Notes under the pieces: model-generated
Seen by the model: only the letters and a program-made list of their open reading frames with translations
Database searches by the model: none
What the model was told of the DNA's origin: nothing
Part shown: positions 11,725 to 27,284 of the stretch, in pieces
Layout: every line of letters begins with the position of its first letter
Position numbering within the stretch: the stretch's first letter is position 1
DNA from: Poecilobothrus nobilitatus
Taxonomy: Eukaryota; Arthropoda; Insecta; Diptera; Dolichopodidae
Direction of reading: 5' to 3'
Assembly (NCBI GenBank): GCA_947095535.1
Contig: OX352773.1
Coordinates: 92,352,670 to 92,416,669 of the forward strand
DNA length: 64,000 nucleotides
Program-made: the position numbers and the translations under genes

Positions 11725-12856
11725 TATTTACATTTTAAAAATTCAAGCAGTAAACATAGTAGCTGAAGAAAATTAAAAAAATTTATTGACAATTGATCCA
11801 TTTTAGTCTTGCTTCTATATCAGTTTTCAAAAATTAGTAACTCATTTTTATAAAAATTGGTGGTATTTATACAAATTAAATTTACCTAAATATATTTTTA
11901 AAAAATGTATTTTCGTTCCTAAACATAACCAACATATCCTAAACATAACCAATGACAGTTTTGACCTGAAATGAAGAATGAAATGATAGTGTGCACTTTG
12001 GTGGGGTGTCACAAAGCCATATTTCACGAATATGACCCATAAAATTTTTTGTATCTCATAAAGTTTTTTGGTGCGAATAGAAACTTTTTTCATTCTCACC
12101 AACAGTTTGCATTTGCGCCATTATTACAACTCCGCAAGAGTGAATGAAACATGAAATTCTGAATGAATTATAAACAGCACCGGCTATCGTTTTAAAACAA
12201 AATAAAAAATGGAAAAATATATAAAATGTGCACAAAACAATTTAATGTTGTAATAATAAACTAAATAAGTACATATGTATATATTTCCATTTTTTTTATA
12301 AATAATAAAAATAGTTTTTCTCGTTTGCATTCTCGTTTGCATTGGACCGATAAATACTTGGTCAAAAACTTTGCATCATGCAAACTGAAAATGTCACATT
12401 TTTTCATTCGCATTCTTGCGGAATTGAAAATCAGTGAAAACTCAAAATTTGCGCAAGAGCTGTCAAATTTTTTCATTTGCACCGTTGGAGAATCTGGCCC
12501 TGTGGAAACAGTGTACATTTCTTTGGTGCAATTGGAAACTTTTTTCATTCTCAGCAACAGTTTGCATTTACACCATTATTTCAATTCCGCAAGAATGAAT
12601 TAAAACTGAAATACTGAATAAGTTATAAACAGCGCTGATTGTCATTTCAAGTCTCAGTGCGTGTGTTTTGAAATGGCACAAAATATTAAATTAATACTAA
12701 AAGTTTCAAATCAGCAACCCTTATAGAAATATAATCAGAAGAAGAGTGAGAATTCAACAAAGGTAATAATATTGACATCATTTTGTATGAATATATTAAG
12801 TATACATTAAATATTCATATATTATTTTAGGCGAACTTTTGTGATTTTTTTTCCAA
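11725..12856. repeat. Q repeats: direct copies of a ~125-bp unit and relatives
   Basis: The segment 12071-12196 recurs at 12529-12656. Shared landmarks are AACTTTTTTCATTCTCA, CAACAGTTTGCATTT, a CCGCAAGA(G/A)TGAAT block and TTATAAACAGC. A related block at 12286-12500 includes AAACTGAAAATGTCA and a TTTTTTCATTTGCACCGTT segment. A further copy flanks the fold-back element that follows (12858-12952 and 14048-14140). No gene is seen. Confidence 0.65.
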
Positions 12857-12954
12857 TTAAATTTTCCATTTTTTTTTATAAATAATAAAAATTCTATCTT
12901 TCTTGTTTGAGTTTTCATTTGGCCATTTGAACCATTTGGCTTGGTGAAAAAACT

Positions 12955-14042
12955 AAGAACGTCTCAAAAACCCAAATCACAAAATCCCAAAGTAACAAAA
13001 TCCCAAAATTTCAAAATCCCAAATCTCATAATTGCAAATTTCAAAATTTTCAACGTTAATTTTCAAAATTGATTTTCTTCATACACAAACGTCAAAATTT
13101 TTAAAAAATTTACTATTCTTCATAGAGAAATGTCAAAATTTAATATTTTTGTATAAAAAAATGAATGCATTGACATACTTTAGAACTGATTTTAGATTTC
13201 AAAATCAGGGTTCCAATCATTCTATTAACGGGGAGTTGGGGCCGACAGCCCCCATTCATTCAAAATTAATTTTTTTAATATAAAAATATCGAAAACTTCC
13301 TATTTTCAATAGAGAAATGTCAAAATTTAATACTTTTGTAGGAATTGACAAACTATCAGTATTGATTTTAAAGTAGGTTCCAAAATCAGGGTTGTCCCCT
13401 TTTACGGAGTATTTATAAACTCGTGTACGCACGATTCTGAATTAGGAAGAATTTTAGAGTTGGTTTTAAAATCAGAAAGTTGCCGCTTTTTCCAGAAGAT
13501 TTATATATTTGTGAATGTCAGATTCTGATTTAGGAGGGATTTTAAAGTTGGATACAAAATCAGGGTTGCGCCCTTTTCCAGAGTTTTTATATATGTACTT
13601 GTGCATGCGAGATTAAATTAAGAGGGTTTTTAGTGTTGGTTACAAAATCAATAATTTTTCGGAGTATTTATGTATATCTGGATTTTTACATCATATTGTC
13701 TATTATTTTGATTGTACCTGTTTGGATTTTGATACATTTGAATTTTGAAAGTTTTGATTTAAATATTTGGATTTCGAAATTTGAATTTTCTAGCAGAACC
13801 CATGAGGTTAAGTCTTTCCACCTTTGATAGAATGGCCACGGATAGAAAGTGAAGAAAGATATTTGTTTAACGGTGAGCCCACCTGCTTTTTTTTTTGGAA
13901 TAATAATTTCGCAATTTGGAATTTTGTAATTTGGGTTTTTGTGATTTTGTAATAAGTTGAAAATTTTTTGGGATTTTGTAATTTGGGATTTTGTAAATTG
14001 GAATTTTGTGTTTGGGATTTTGTGATTTGGGATTTCGTATCC
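12955..14042. mobile_element. Foldback-type element with arms of tandem 15-bp subrepeats
   Basis: The left arm (about 12966-13060) is a run of degenerate units of the form CCCAAATCACAAAAT. The right arm (about 13900-14040) is the reverse complement, ATTTTGTGATTTGGG, in about eight units. Long inverted repeats made of tandem subrepeats are the defining structure of Drosophila FB/Foldback transposons. The interior contains a minisatellite and no transposase frame. It sits inside a Q repeat: the sequence at about 12350-12400 looks like the same site without the insertion. Confidence 0.75.
13359..13680 (+). repeat. ~90-bp minisatellite unit, 3-4 copies
   Basis: Units start near 13359, 13432, 13521 and 13611. 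Each has GATT(C)TGA(A/T)TTA, a TTTTA(G/A)AGTTGG block, AAAATCAGGGTTG, CCTTTT, and a TATTTATA block. Related units occur at 15300-15450, 55690-55830 and 59030-59080. The interior of this foldback family is therefore dispersed in the window. Confidence 0.65.
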
Positions 14043-14144
14043 AACCCTATTTTACACCTTTCAAACTGAAAATGTCAAATTTTTTTCATGAGAACTGTCA
14101 ATTTTTTTCATTTACACCGTTAAGGAATTCGGCCAGGGTTTTAA

Positions 14145-16235
14145 AAAATAATATAGGTTATGTGTAAGTAAATGCATATAATATATTCATACATATACAA
14201 TATTCTATACATTAGAAGTACACCCATTCGTACATATTGTTAACAAAATGTGTAAAGTAGAAATTATGTAGAGAATTATATTTACACAGTGCGTGTATTA
14301 AAATACTATACCCATGCATATAAATGGTACATACTACCCTACCTACTTATTACTTTTATTTTTAGTTATGACACAATGGATTCATTCAAAAATGTGTTAG
14401 CATTTTACATTAAAAAAAACGACAATAGTAAAACTGTAGAGTGTTGACTACATAACTATCTATGTAGTTATTGAGTAAACCCACAAAACACAACAAATTA
14501 TTAAAAATTGAATTAGGTAGAATGTTCTTACGATCTAGCGTTACGATTTTTGACATAACAATACTTCAACACGTTTTTATATTGTGTTAACAATTTATTA
14601 CTTGTACTTCAACATATTTTTTTTTTTTAATAATTATATTACAACAAAAATTATTATAAAATTGTTTATTTAATTAACTAATCTTCAAAATTTCTAATAT
14701 TTCACAAAAACATTTTAAGCTGATGAATATTTCTAAATTGAAAATACTTATTTGAAATTATGGACTGTTCTAAATAATAATTTTAAATCTAAACATATTA
14801 AAAAAGCAAAGAGCTCTATTTTTTAATGAAATTGACAGCTCTATTATACATACATACATAGTATTGAAATTTAAACTTTTTACAAAAAGAAAAATGTTTA
14901 GCAAAGTTACACCAAAATTTTTAGATAAAGAAGGAAAGCGGGATGGTAAAAAAAAAACACGTAGGAAAAATAAAATTGCATACCTGTCGGAACAAAATGA
15001 AAAGGAACCAATGTGTACCAATGTTCTGACATGATTTTGCCAAGGAAAAAAGGCACCCTCTTGTAAACACGAAGGTTGAAAAAGGAGTGGAAAAAGGTAC
15101 GTTTTTCCCCCGAATGTTAGCAAGGTATATGGCTTTATTTCCCATTAAAATGCGAAAAAAAACCAAATCGTTTACTAAAATTTTACGAAATAATGCAATA
15201 TAGTAAAATTGATACAAATTACAATTTTATAGTGAACAAAATGAAAAAATAGGTATTGCTAAATAAATGCAGTTATAAATATAATAAATTTTTCATGTAG
15301 TGTAAAACCAGTTCCAAAGATAAATTAGGAGGGACTTTAAAGTTGAATTCAAAATCAGGGTTATACACTTTTTCCAGAATATTTATATACATATATGTAT
15401 ATCCATATGTATATCAGATTGTGCATTATGAGGGGCTTTAGGTTGGATGCAAATCAGGGTTCCCATAATTGAATTAGCGGAAAAATTGGCGCTACGGCTT
15501 TATATCTCATTCTCTACGAAATAAGCCTTTTATGGTTTTATTGCGTATGGCCATGTATGGTTTTATTTCACCGCGTTATTATTTGATAACCAATAACAAT
15601 AATAAAGTTAATGACATTTAAGGGTAAGTTTTCATGAGATGCTGGCATCCACATGCAAGATTTAAGAAATAAAAATGTTTGAATTTGCAATAGAATGCAT
15701 ACAAGATGCGAATTTAGATCAAACGTACAATGCCAATTATATTATTATGCATTCGTATGTATAAAAATGTTAACGGATAAAAGTAATGTGTTTGCAGCTG
15801 TGTTGAAGAAAACAGAAAAGCCACCTCTATCAGGGTGCAGATTTTGAATTCATCAAAAAATTTTAATTCATTAAACAAATACTTGTAAACCAAACCAAAT
15901 CCAAACTTCTCAAGATACATAATAATCAGAGATAAAATTCAACACCAAAGGTACATTCAACAAAAAAAAATTTAATTAATCTACAAATATGTCAAAATTA
16001 AAATTTGTCGCTTTCCTGCAGTATGACCAAATGAATGCATTTTGAATATTCGATTCGTAAACTTCTGAAGAAAATACGACATTTTACCAAAATATGCTTT
16101 GTATCCACTTTATCAGATAGTGCTTAAAAACAATACAGATAGTTCAAAAATGAGTAGACCTCCTACAAAATGTTGAAATAGGGCAAAAGCTCCTTACATA
16201 TATAATCTTTCGTTATAATTTTAAAAGGAAACAAC
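14145..16235. other. AT-rich stretch without identifiable gene; minisatellite remnant at 15300-15450
   Basis: Most of this stretch shows no recognisable domain. Between 14760 and 15220 overlapping open frames exist on the minus strand in two registers, and a short lysine-rich frame starts at 14893 on the plus strand. None resembles a known protein, and overlap in several frames argues against coding. Two minisatellite units (13.4-kb type) lie at about 15310-15450, followed by a GGCGCTACGG block. Confidence 0.4.
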
Positions 16236-16690
16236 CATAGATATATTAACTAATAGATGGGAAGTTAGGTATAGTCGTTTCTTTTCTTCTTATGTGTTTT
16301 TCTATCTTAAGGTATTCAGTCAAAAAAATACATACGCATTTTATAATGTGAATACATTTCGTTCACTCAGCTGTTTATATTTATTAAAATAATGTAAAGC
16401 AGTTTTTCATAACCAGTTTCATTCAGAGATTTTAAATTTTTATATTACTTACTAATTAATATATTTTGTTTTTAAAATTAAAATTTAATTTAATAAAAGG
16501 TTATTCAATATTTTAATTACTTTACTTGTAAAGTAACAAAATAAGTGATAAAATTCTTTTAAAAATCAGAAATAAATTTATTTCACCTTTTAGGAACATA
16601 TTTCTGAGGAAACTAAAGCAATACATACGCATGGTTCACTCAGCTGTTTCTTAAAATTGGCACTGGCTATCTATTAGTAATATGTCTATG
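16236..16690. mobile_element. 455-bp MITE with exact 8-bp target duplication (T4)
   Basis: The ends read CATAGA(T/C)ATATTA and continue to ACTAATAG on both sides, with one mismatch and one gap over about 21 bp. GAAACAAC flanks both sides (16228-16235 and 16691-16698). The interior holds two copies of ATACATACGCAT and of GTTCACTCAGCTGTTT. There is no coding frame. A second copy's end lies at about 8416-8463. The 8-bp duplication fits hAT or P; no transposase is available to decide. Confidence 0.85.
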
Positions 16691-16999
16691 GAAACAACAT
16701 AAACGAACATAATAGGTATATTAAAATTAAATGCTGTAAACGAAATTAAAAATAGGTGGATAGGTAAGTATATTCGTTCTAGCGTTGCCTAAATTTTGAC
16801 ATAACATTATTACAACGATTTATTAAGTGCCCATAATCATTTAATCAATTTATTAATCAAAAAATGTTAACTTGAATATTTATATAGGTACTATCAATTT
16901 AAATTTTATGAAACGCGCATAAAACTTCTACTTTCCTGCACAAATTATAAAAATGTAAACAATATTTACTATTTTTTTTTTTAATTTTGTTTTACTCGA

Positions 17000-17640
17000 T
17001 AATTTGAAATTGTTGAGGATATAATGCGTAGTACAAAAAAATGTAAATAAATAAACAACATAACGGTTGCTTGAAGAATTTTTATTTATATGATATTGAT
17101 ATATATACATACTTATATAATATCATGTTATTTACATATCGTATATGTCACTGATGAATGATTGGTAAGAGTATAGATGGATATTATATAGCGCCGTTTT
17201 TACATACATACGAGTATATGTATTTTATTGTACTTATAAGAAATTATTCTATGAATGGAAATATTTTTAAAGAAATATTGCAATGTATGGCGATATACTT
17301 ATAACAATATAAATATAGTATGTACGCATTAATATATATATAATATAATATTTAAAATTATATTTACTATTTTGTACTAAGTAAAATTAATATACATTTA
17401 CCGCTTAGTATTAAATAGTACTATAGAATATTGAAAAAGTTTTGGATTGATAATCGTTATGTGGAGGATTAGAATCTGCTTTTGAAGAATGTATAAACAT
17501 ATAGTTTGAATATACATATGTACAACGCATTGTTCCAGAAATTATAAAATGCACCCAAATTATTTTAAAATACTAAAAAATTAAAAAAATAATAGGTAGG
17601 TATTATAAGCAAAGTGACAGGCTATGAACATACTAACGGT
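17000..17640 (-). repeat. R-family repeat, inverted copy R2
   Basis: This is the reverse complement of about 38720-39350. Shared landmarks include AATATTGCAATGTATGGCGATATAC, CTTTTGAAGAATGTATAAACA and TTTTGGATTGATAATCG (each given in the plus reading here, some with mismatches). Neither terminal hairpin is present, so the copy is truncated at both ends. The copy is adjacent to T4. Confidence 0.75.
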
Positions 17641-17810
17641 TATATATACTAATACTAACAGTTATAATATACTAAATATATTAATTTACTAACTACAATT
17701 AAAATTTAAAGCCAGCGAAAAGCTGTCGAAACGAAAGTTTCATTCTTTATTTGAAACCTACATTTACATAATACATACATACATATGTAAAAAACAACAA
17801 GAAAAACTTA

Positions 17811-17992
17811 CGAAAATTTTCTTTTCCAAATTTTTCGTTAGCATTTCGTTTAGCACTCAAGCAGCCCGCGTACGACATCAATATTCCACAACTTACAATT
17901 AACAAATAAAATATGTAGATATTTAGATAGACAACTATATCTATGTAGGACTGAACGCTCTTGTAATTGTTCGCTTTGTCCGTGCTGACAAC
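17811..17992 (-). other. Possible internal exon or spurious frame (membrane-segment-like)
   Basis: On the minus strand a frame of about 60 residues lies between an acceptor-like TTTGACAG at about 17993 and a donor-like TTTTC|GTAAGT at about 17810. It encodes a hydrophobic stretch (YLNIYIFYLLIVSCGILMSY) followed by a charged segment (CLSAKRNANEKFGKENF). The frame has no upstream ATG; the nearest start-like codon is TTG. I do not recognise the protein. The codon use is less AT-extreme than the surroundings, the one point in favour of a real exon. It could equally be chance. Confidence 0.2.
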
Positions 17993-18019
17993 TGTCAAAG
18001 CAAAGATAAAATGTGGGTA

Positions 18020-21000
18020 TTAAAATTGTATGAAAGTTATGTTTTACAAAAAGCGTAGTCGCTTCGTATTCGCAGTTGTGGAAAAATTGGTTAACTGATC
18101 AGTGATTAGGTATCATAATTCATACCTGAGCTTTGTACATACATAAATTTATTTTTTTGTTTTGTAATATTATTAAAGTATATTGCAACTCAATTTATAA
18201 TATTCAAAAACCAAATATAGAAGTATATATTAATTAAAACAGAAAAAAAGCTAAAATTGTGTAGATTAGGTACTATAAAAATTTTGTTTACTTAACTTTT
18301 TCACTCAAAAGCAAACTAACAACACAAAAAACTTGTGTTGTGAACATGCTTTTGTATACTGCGTTGACAGTGTGTAGAGAGCAAAATTAGTTTTAATTGT
18401 TGGTTGGTCAACCAACTAGCAAGCTTAATTTTAAATTTACCGCGAAATATGTAAAAACCTTATAAAAACTAAAAACAAAAAAAAATGGAGGTTCGTAATT
18501 CGTCCGCTATTTTTAAAAATTTTTAAATTTCTATTAACTTTTTTAAACTTTCTAAACAAAAAGAAACTATACCTAATAAGTAATTAAACGTATGTATATG
18601 TTTACGTCGCGAGTGCTGGTTTTCAAGAAAATATATGGTAATAAAGTTATTCTTTTTTGAACATTTTGAACAAAAACTAAATTTATATACTACATACATA
18701 CATATTTATGTATGTGCAATGTTATTTACCTGCCAAATTTAATATGTATTCTAAATTTAAAGGAAATTATTTAAAGCAAAAAAGTTTGGGCAAGTTATGG
18801 AATGCGAAATCAATAGTTGTTTCAACTTCCAGTTAATGTTATAGAGTTAAGAGTAAAATATTTTACTATCTTCAGTTAGTAACTAGTAAGTACCGCTTTT
18901 AGTTTTTACAAACAAAACAGTGAAATAAATAAATATTTTCAGCATTTTATTTTTATTAATTTTATTTTGAGGAGTATCACAATTCGCAAATCACAATAAT
19001 CCTACGATTTACGAATAAACTTTGTACATTATATGCATCTTTTTTGCATTCACAGATAAAGTAAACTTTGTATGTTTTAATTATATATGTACATATGTAT
19101 GTATTTACAAGTAGTTAGTGGAATATATTATGTAGTGGAGTAGAATCGATCACTAAAAAAAAATGATTATATATTTTTTTTTTATTATGTTACTCTCTAG
19201 TCTCTAAATCCTGTTTTGATTTGATTTTATTTCAATTTTTTCCAATACTTATTACAATTGTATTTTTTGTTTTTGGACAGTAGCCAATTACTTTGTGTGT
19301 TTCGAAGGAAATAAAAAAAAAATAAAGTGGAACAAAAAAAACTACAATGAAAACAGAAAAGAACATATTAAAATAACATTCAATTATTATTGAAACAACT
19401 AAGCAGTAAGCATATATCTATGTTTTATATCTATGTTTGAAACAATTGAAGGATATACTCATAAACTCATATGAGATTAAGGGTCAAATTTTATAGAAGC
19501 ATAGTGGGATAATACAATTACACATATTCAATTTTATTAGGTACAAAAAGTGCATGTTATAAAAGAGTCTGATTATCAGCTTAGGAATAATAAAATGAAT
19601 TTAATTGTAATTGTTGAATTGTGTTTGCTGAATTCAGAGTTTATTTTAAATTATCGATTATTCCAAATTATTAGAATAAATTTTTAGATTTCAATCTCCA
19701 GATTACTTTCTTCTTGATACCTTTGTAGTAGTCTACCTTGGTTTTGCTTTCCCGTTGTTCTTTTCAAATTTTTTACATATTAATTTTTTAGACTATGCTT
19801 TTTCAAGACTTCAACTCACTCACATTAACTATTTTCTTTTAAAGATGTGTCTTTTGTTCGTGTTTAAGGTTTAAACAACTGATCCCTAAAAGACTATTAC
19901 AATTTTTTAGTAACGCAATACAATTTCCAGAATAAGTATATTGATTTTTTTAGATACTTACCATTAGAGATAAGCATCAAAAATTCGCAATTTTATTGAT
20001 TGATTCTTCGTCCAAAATCACTAAAAAATAGGAAATAAAAATACCGTGTAAATATCTAATAATTTTCTTTCTAAAAACATATACATAATTATGTCTTGCT
20101 AGTTGTTAGTTGTACGATACGATTTTATGTATTCTGTTTAGTAATTTCAAAGTTTATAGATTTGATATCTCTTTTATCTTTTCTATGAACTTTTGCTAGA
20201 TGCTTGTATTTTGTTGGTTTTTGGTTGTAAATTGAGAGGTCTCAGGATTCTGTTTCTCAGATTATTTTTTATTCAGAAAGCAAATGTTTTTTTAAATGTT
20301 CATTGTTCTATTTCATGTTTCAACAAATTTAAAATTAGGTAATTTAAAGTAAACACCAATTATTTGCTGTACAGTGTATTGAAAAGTTGTATAAGTTTTA
20401 AAACAAATTGTTGTTATATGTTGTATCAGAATAGTAACTCTTGTCAAAGCTTTCTTCCAAATAGAATTGCATGTTTATTGTTTAAACGACTTGCAATCTC
20501 TTGTCCAAAAAAAAAAAAAAAAACAGAAAGTGAACATGAGTGTTCCAATTATGACAAAATAAAATAAAATCAAATAAATAACAAATCGAAAAGTTTTCAT
20601 AGATAACTTTTTAATAAAATTGTGTTATTGAAACAAATATTCAAAAATAAAAGTCGAAATGATGTAAAAAAATAAATTTAGAAAAAAACTACAAAGCAAA
20701 CAAAAAGAAAAAAATATTTAACAAAATATTAAAAAAAAAAAAAGAAGGGATTTCAAACATTTTTACAATTTGTTTAAAGGTATCAACAAAAAAAATTTAA
20801 TCAATAACATAAAAAAACAACTTGTATTAAAGTTTTAGAAATATTTAAATTGAAAAAAAAGTATTAGAAATATAAAAAAAAATTGAATTAAACCAAATTG
20901 TACTTAAAAAATAAAAACTAAATACCTACATATTTGTAAAATTGTTAAATAAAAATTTGTTATAAAAGGAAACAAAAACCTTATTAAATTTTCAAATAAA

Positions 21001-21527
21001 ATACAAATTGTTTTTTTACAAGTGACAACCCTTGTACATACATACGTACGAGTACATATATGATATAAGTATGTATGTATGTTGTGTATTATCCAAATTA
21101 TAGTATGTTAATATAAATGAACAATTTTAGAAAGAATAAAATAACTTCTTAACTTACAATCAATTATGTTGTTTTATAATTTATAAGACGAAATTAAAAG
21201 ACCGATAAAATAAAACATGAAGTAGGCGCTCATTTGATGCTTAATTTTTTTAACTCCTTGAGTTTCCAAATATTTTGCAAATCCGAAAAAAACAAAAAAT
21301 TATAATTTGACTAATCACATACATATATAGTTTGTAGGTACATAGGTAATGTATTTAACTATCACAAGAAAATCCCTGTGCAATTACACAATTGCAACTA
21401 GATACAAATGCAATTACGTTATTGTCCTAGCGAATAAACTTCCCTTGAGTTGTAAAATTTTTGAATACATATAGATCTACTTATCCTATTAAAATATATT
21501 ACTTTTACTTATGTAATATATATATGT
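18020..21527. other. AT-rich non-coding stretch
   Basis: I see no domain, tRNA or element with clear ends here. The stretch contains A/T homopolymer runs and ACATACATATGTATGT microsatellites (about 19086-19105 and 21030-21090). The short plus-strand frame at 20364-20567 ends in a lysine run from an A tract and is unconvincing. Confidence 0.5.
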
Positions 21528-21740
21528 ATAGGGTTTTCCAATTTGAGTGATATGATTTCATTCAAAAAAAAACTCACTAATTGTTAAGGAAATTCAAATG
21601 TTTTTTATTTAATGTGAAGTCCAATCGATACAATTAAGTTCTTAATAAAACGTCATTCAAATGGCCTCCACGACTTCTTTTACAGGAACGAATTCGATGA
21701 ACCCAATTTTCGAGCACTTTTTCCACTAAATCAAGTCGTT
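21528..21740 (-). pseudogene. DDE transposase C-terminal fragment (Tc1/mariner-like)
   Basis: The minus strand from 21732 to 21639 reads VEKVLENWVHRIRSCKRSRG and then GHLNDVLLRT, a C-terminal signature I associate with Tc1/mariner-IS630 type transposases of insects. Downstream, TATAGGGTTTTCCAATTTGA at 21528 onward may be the element terminus. The rest of the gene is missing. The family assignment rests on memory of this short motif. Confidence 0.4.
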
Positions 21741-23090
21741 AGAATTTTTTTAAATTACTATAAGGTTTTTGTTTAAATTAATTTGATATAATATGCAATT
21801 GAATATTTTGTTTGAATTTCAAACCTTAAATTTGAGTGCAACCGAATTTACAAAACCATTAAAATATTTTCAGAAATTAATGATATTTTTCTATAATATC
21901 AGATACAAAAATGATGTACTCAAACTAAATGCTACATGCACCGTTTTTCGTGAGGAACGACAGCTTTTTAATCAATTAGAAAAAGCCATCGCGACTCTCT
22001 TCCCACACCACACGGTTAAAAGTTAAACCAGTACCATCTTTTCCGTGATGGCATCCACACACATTCAGTAATTTAAAACAATATGACATCTTTTGTGCGT
22101 GCTTATGATATTTAAAAAAAACCAATGGGGAAATCCTTTTATTGTTTAAATACTTTTTATAATTAAGAAATAGATTGTTTGAAGAGGAATTGATATTTTT
22201 TAAAATTTTTTTTCAAAACTATAGGTATATCAGATCACGTTGTAAATGAATCAAATTTAAAAAAATTAGTGCCTACTAGGGGCCCCGGTGGGAAAACGGA
22301 ATAGGTATCCGTAAAACATTCGTAAAACACAGAAACAAAATTTGGATCAAACTTCAGTTGAAATTTCTTTGTAGACCACGTTTTTTGTAACAATATTGTC
22401 GCTGTTCGTTTTACCTTAATGTAGAACTTGATTTCGTTTCGTATGTTAAAACATTTAAAGTCTGAAAAAGACCATACTTTTGGCGTACAATCTTTGATCA
22501 AGATTGTGCATTGTACCGTACAAATATTGTACCCCGAACCCTGCTCCCTGCTTAATTGACATACAAAATATTTAAAAATAAAAAATTATTCAAATTTAAT
22601 TTTGGTTGTAAGGCTAAGAACTGCCGTACTCAAATGTAAGTATATGAGAAGAAATAGCATTCAAAAAAGAATGCAATTAGAAAAGTTTTCTAATCGCTTC
22701 AAATAATTTACAAACACTCATAAATACAACAATTTAATAGAAAAGCACAAATCCAAAACACTTATTATTTGAACTTTAAAGCGACATACATACTGGACAG
22801 TGGACACCAATATCATTCATCATTATTTTGAAATTTCAATGCATATTGTGTGTGACGAATAATGATTTTTATCAATTTTTAAATATTTTTTCTTTAAACA
22901 TGCATAAGTTAAAGTACATACTACTTAAAAATAATCTAACTACTACTAATAAATAGTCATACTACTAAAAGCAGTAATCCGGATTATTTTTAAATTCTGT
23001 ATTTTTGATTACCAAAAAGTAATTTAAAAATAATCTGGATTACTTTTTAATTATGTGAGATTATTTCAAAAAAAATTGTATACAAAAAAA
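21741..23090. other. Unassigned stretch with a GC-richer patch
   Basis: The plus frame at 21793-22026 is preceded by nothing recognisable and matches no family I know. The patch 22260-22560 is less AT-rich and includes GGGGCCCCGGTGGG. The minus frame at 22235-22501 ends in a proline/glycine motif (FPPGPLVGT) that I cannot place. Both may be fragments of decayed elements. Confidence 0.3.
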
Positions 23091-23096
23091 TTAATA

Positions 23097-23600
23097 AAAT
23101 TTTTTTTTTTTTTTTCTAAGGGAGGTGGGAATCTTCCAAAGACACCAAGAATTTCCCCTTGGTAGTGTCAGATTCTTACTGACTAAGCCCACCTCCCCCT
23201 TTAGCCAATATAGTGGGATGAAACCCTTACCTGCGAACGCAGTATATTGGCTAGGGAGTAGGGATAGGAAAGGATACGGAAACATTGAATTGGGAGTGGG
23301 ACTGTAAGGAAACAATGAATCCGCCTATTATTATTATCTTGCTAACAGTGACTAAAGCCGTCACAATAGTTACAACATGTAGTAGTAGTATATATTACTA
23401 CATGAGGCAACTATTGAAGGCAACCCCCACTGTCACTGTAGCGGCTGTTATTATTGGTATTAATATTTTTTATTAATATTATTATTATTTTACTACAGAG
23501 TCAGCGCCATCAGTTGATTATAACGTGCAGCAGTATATAACACCTTACTTGCATGATATAACCAAAGATACTCCCCACTGTAGTAGCTATTAGTATTATT
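23097..23600 (-). mobile_element. V-family retroposon-like repeat (copy V1)
   Basis: On the minus strand this repeat ends CACCTCCCTTAG followed by a poly(A) run (plus strand 23100-23116), as a retroposon does. It matches V2 (62276-62740, opposite orientation) throughout, including ACTGCGTTCGCAGGTAAGGG, GTCCCACTCCCAATTCAATG, GACGGCTTTAGTCACTGTTA and TGGCGCTGACTCTGTA, and has (AAT)n tracts in between and at the 5' side. The short frames in it are not coding. It may be a SINE or a non-LTR tail. Confidence 0.75.
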
Positions 23601-23700
23601 ACTATTATTATTATTATTATAATTATTGTTATATTATTATTGTACTATTTATTATAACTATTTAATTGTACTATTATTATTATTATTACTATTATAATTA
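23601..23700. repeat. ATT trinucleotide tract
   Basis: An imperfect (ATT)n tract joins the V1 element to an S-family fragment. Confidence 0.75.
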
Positions 23701-23704
23701 TCTA

Positions 23705-23880
23705 CTATTAAAAATTTTCTGAGCAAACTTATACTAATTCAAAAAATTCTTTCTTACTTCAAAATTTCAAATTCCTATCTAAAAGCATGCCGAAGTTATG
23801 AAGATAGAAAAATAATGCAAATTTGGTTATGACATAACGGTAAATTTAAATAATAAAATCAAAAAACTTTCCAGACACTA
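23705..23880 (-). repeat. S-family repeat fragment (S4)
   Basis: This is the reverse complement of the S1 interior at about 36870-37020. It has TCTGAGCAAACTTATACTAA, a GCCGAAGTTATGAAGATAGA block and CATAACGGTAAATTTAAAT. Both S termini are missing. Confidence 0.75.
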
Positions 23881-24623
23881 ATACCGCTAGATTATTTGCG
23901 TATGCAATGGCTTTGATTCCCTCATCTTGAAATTCTTTAAGTATTCCATTCATATTACTAGAAGCCTAAGTAGTAGTGGTGATATCACCCCGCCCTGGGG
24001 TGTGCCTCTACTTACTCTTCTAGTAATTTTATGGTTACCAAGTTCCGACTGGATTTCTCTTGAATGCAACTTATTAAAAGTGAATTCTGTATGACCGTTA
24101 CATGCTCATCTCAATACGTTTTTAGACTCGGAGATCAGATAAGATGAGCCACTCTTTTTATACACATATTAATGCAATTTTTACAACTATTTAAACAAAA
24201 AGAAAAACCATTAATAAAAGTAGGTAATAAAATATATACTTCGTTTTAAAACCATTCTGTTAATGAAATTACTGTAAGAAAGAAAATGAGCGAAATATTG
24301 TTTAGGTAGTATTTTTCCAATGCTTTTTTAAAGGCTTTGTTACTGTGGCTATACGAAGTATAGAAATATTTGAAATTGATTTTTAAAGGCAATGTATTTT
24401 TAAAGGCGCAACTTTGTTTAATTTTATTTATTTAAGTACATATGTAGTGGTAAAAAGTAACAATCGAAAGTATTTTAAATTGTTAATTGAAATTTTTTGA
24501 AATTAAATAAAAAAGTAATAATCGAATGTGTTTTAAATTGTTTATTAAAATTTGAATATGAAAAATGTATGTTAATCAGGCCTCCTGAAAATTTTATGTA
24601 GATATTATTTAGATAGTTTAGAA

Positions 24624-27284
<2,661 letters not shown>

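Noticed and set aside
14770..15217. Two overlapping minus-strand open frames of about 100 residues and an opposing lysine-rich plus frame
   Set aside because: The frames overlap in different registers, are rich in Phe/Leu as expected for A/T-rich noise, and match no family.
22235..22501. Minus-strand frame with FPPGPLVGT as a viral or gag-like fragment
   Set aside because: No second motif supports any family, and the frame has no context.
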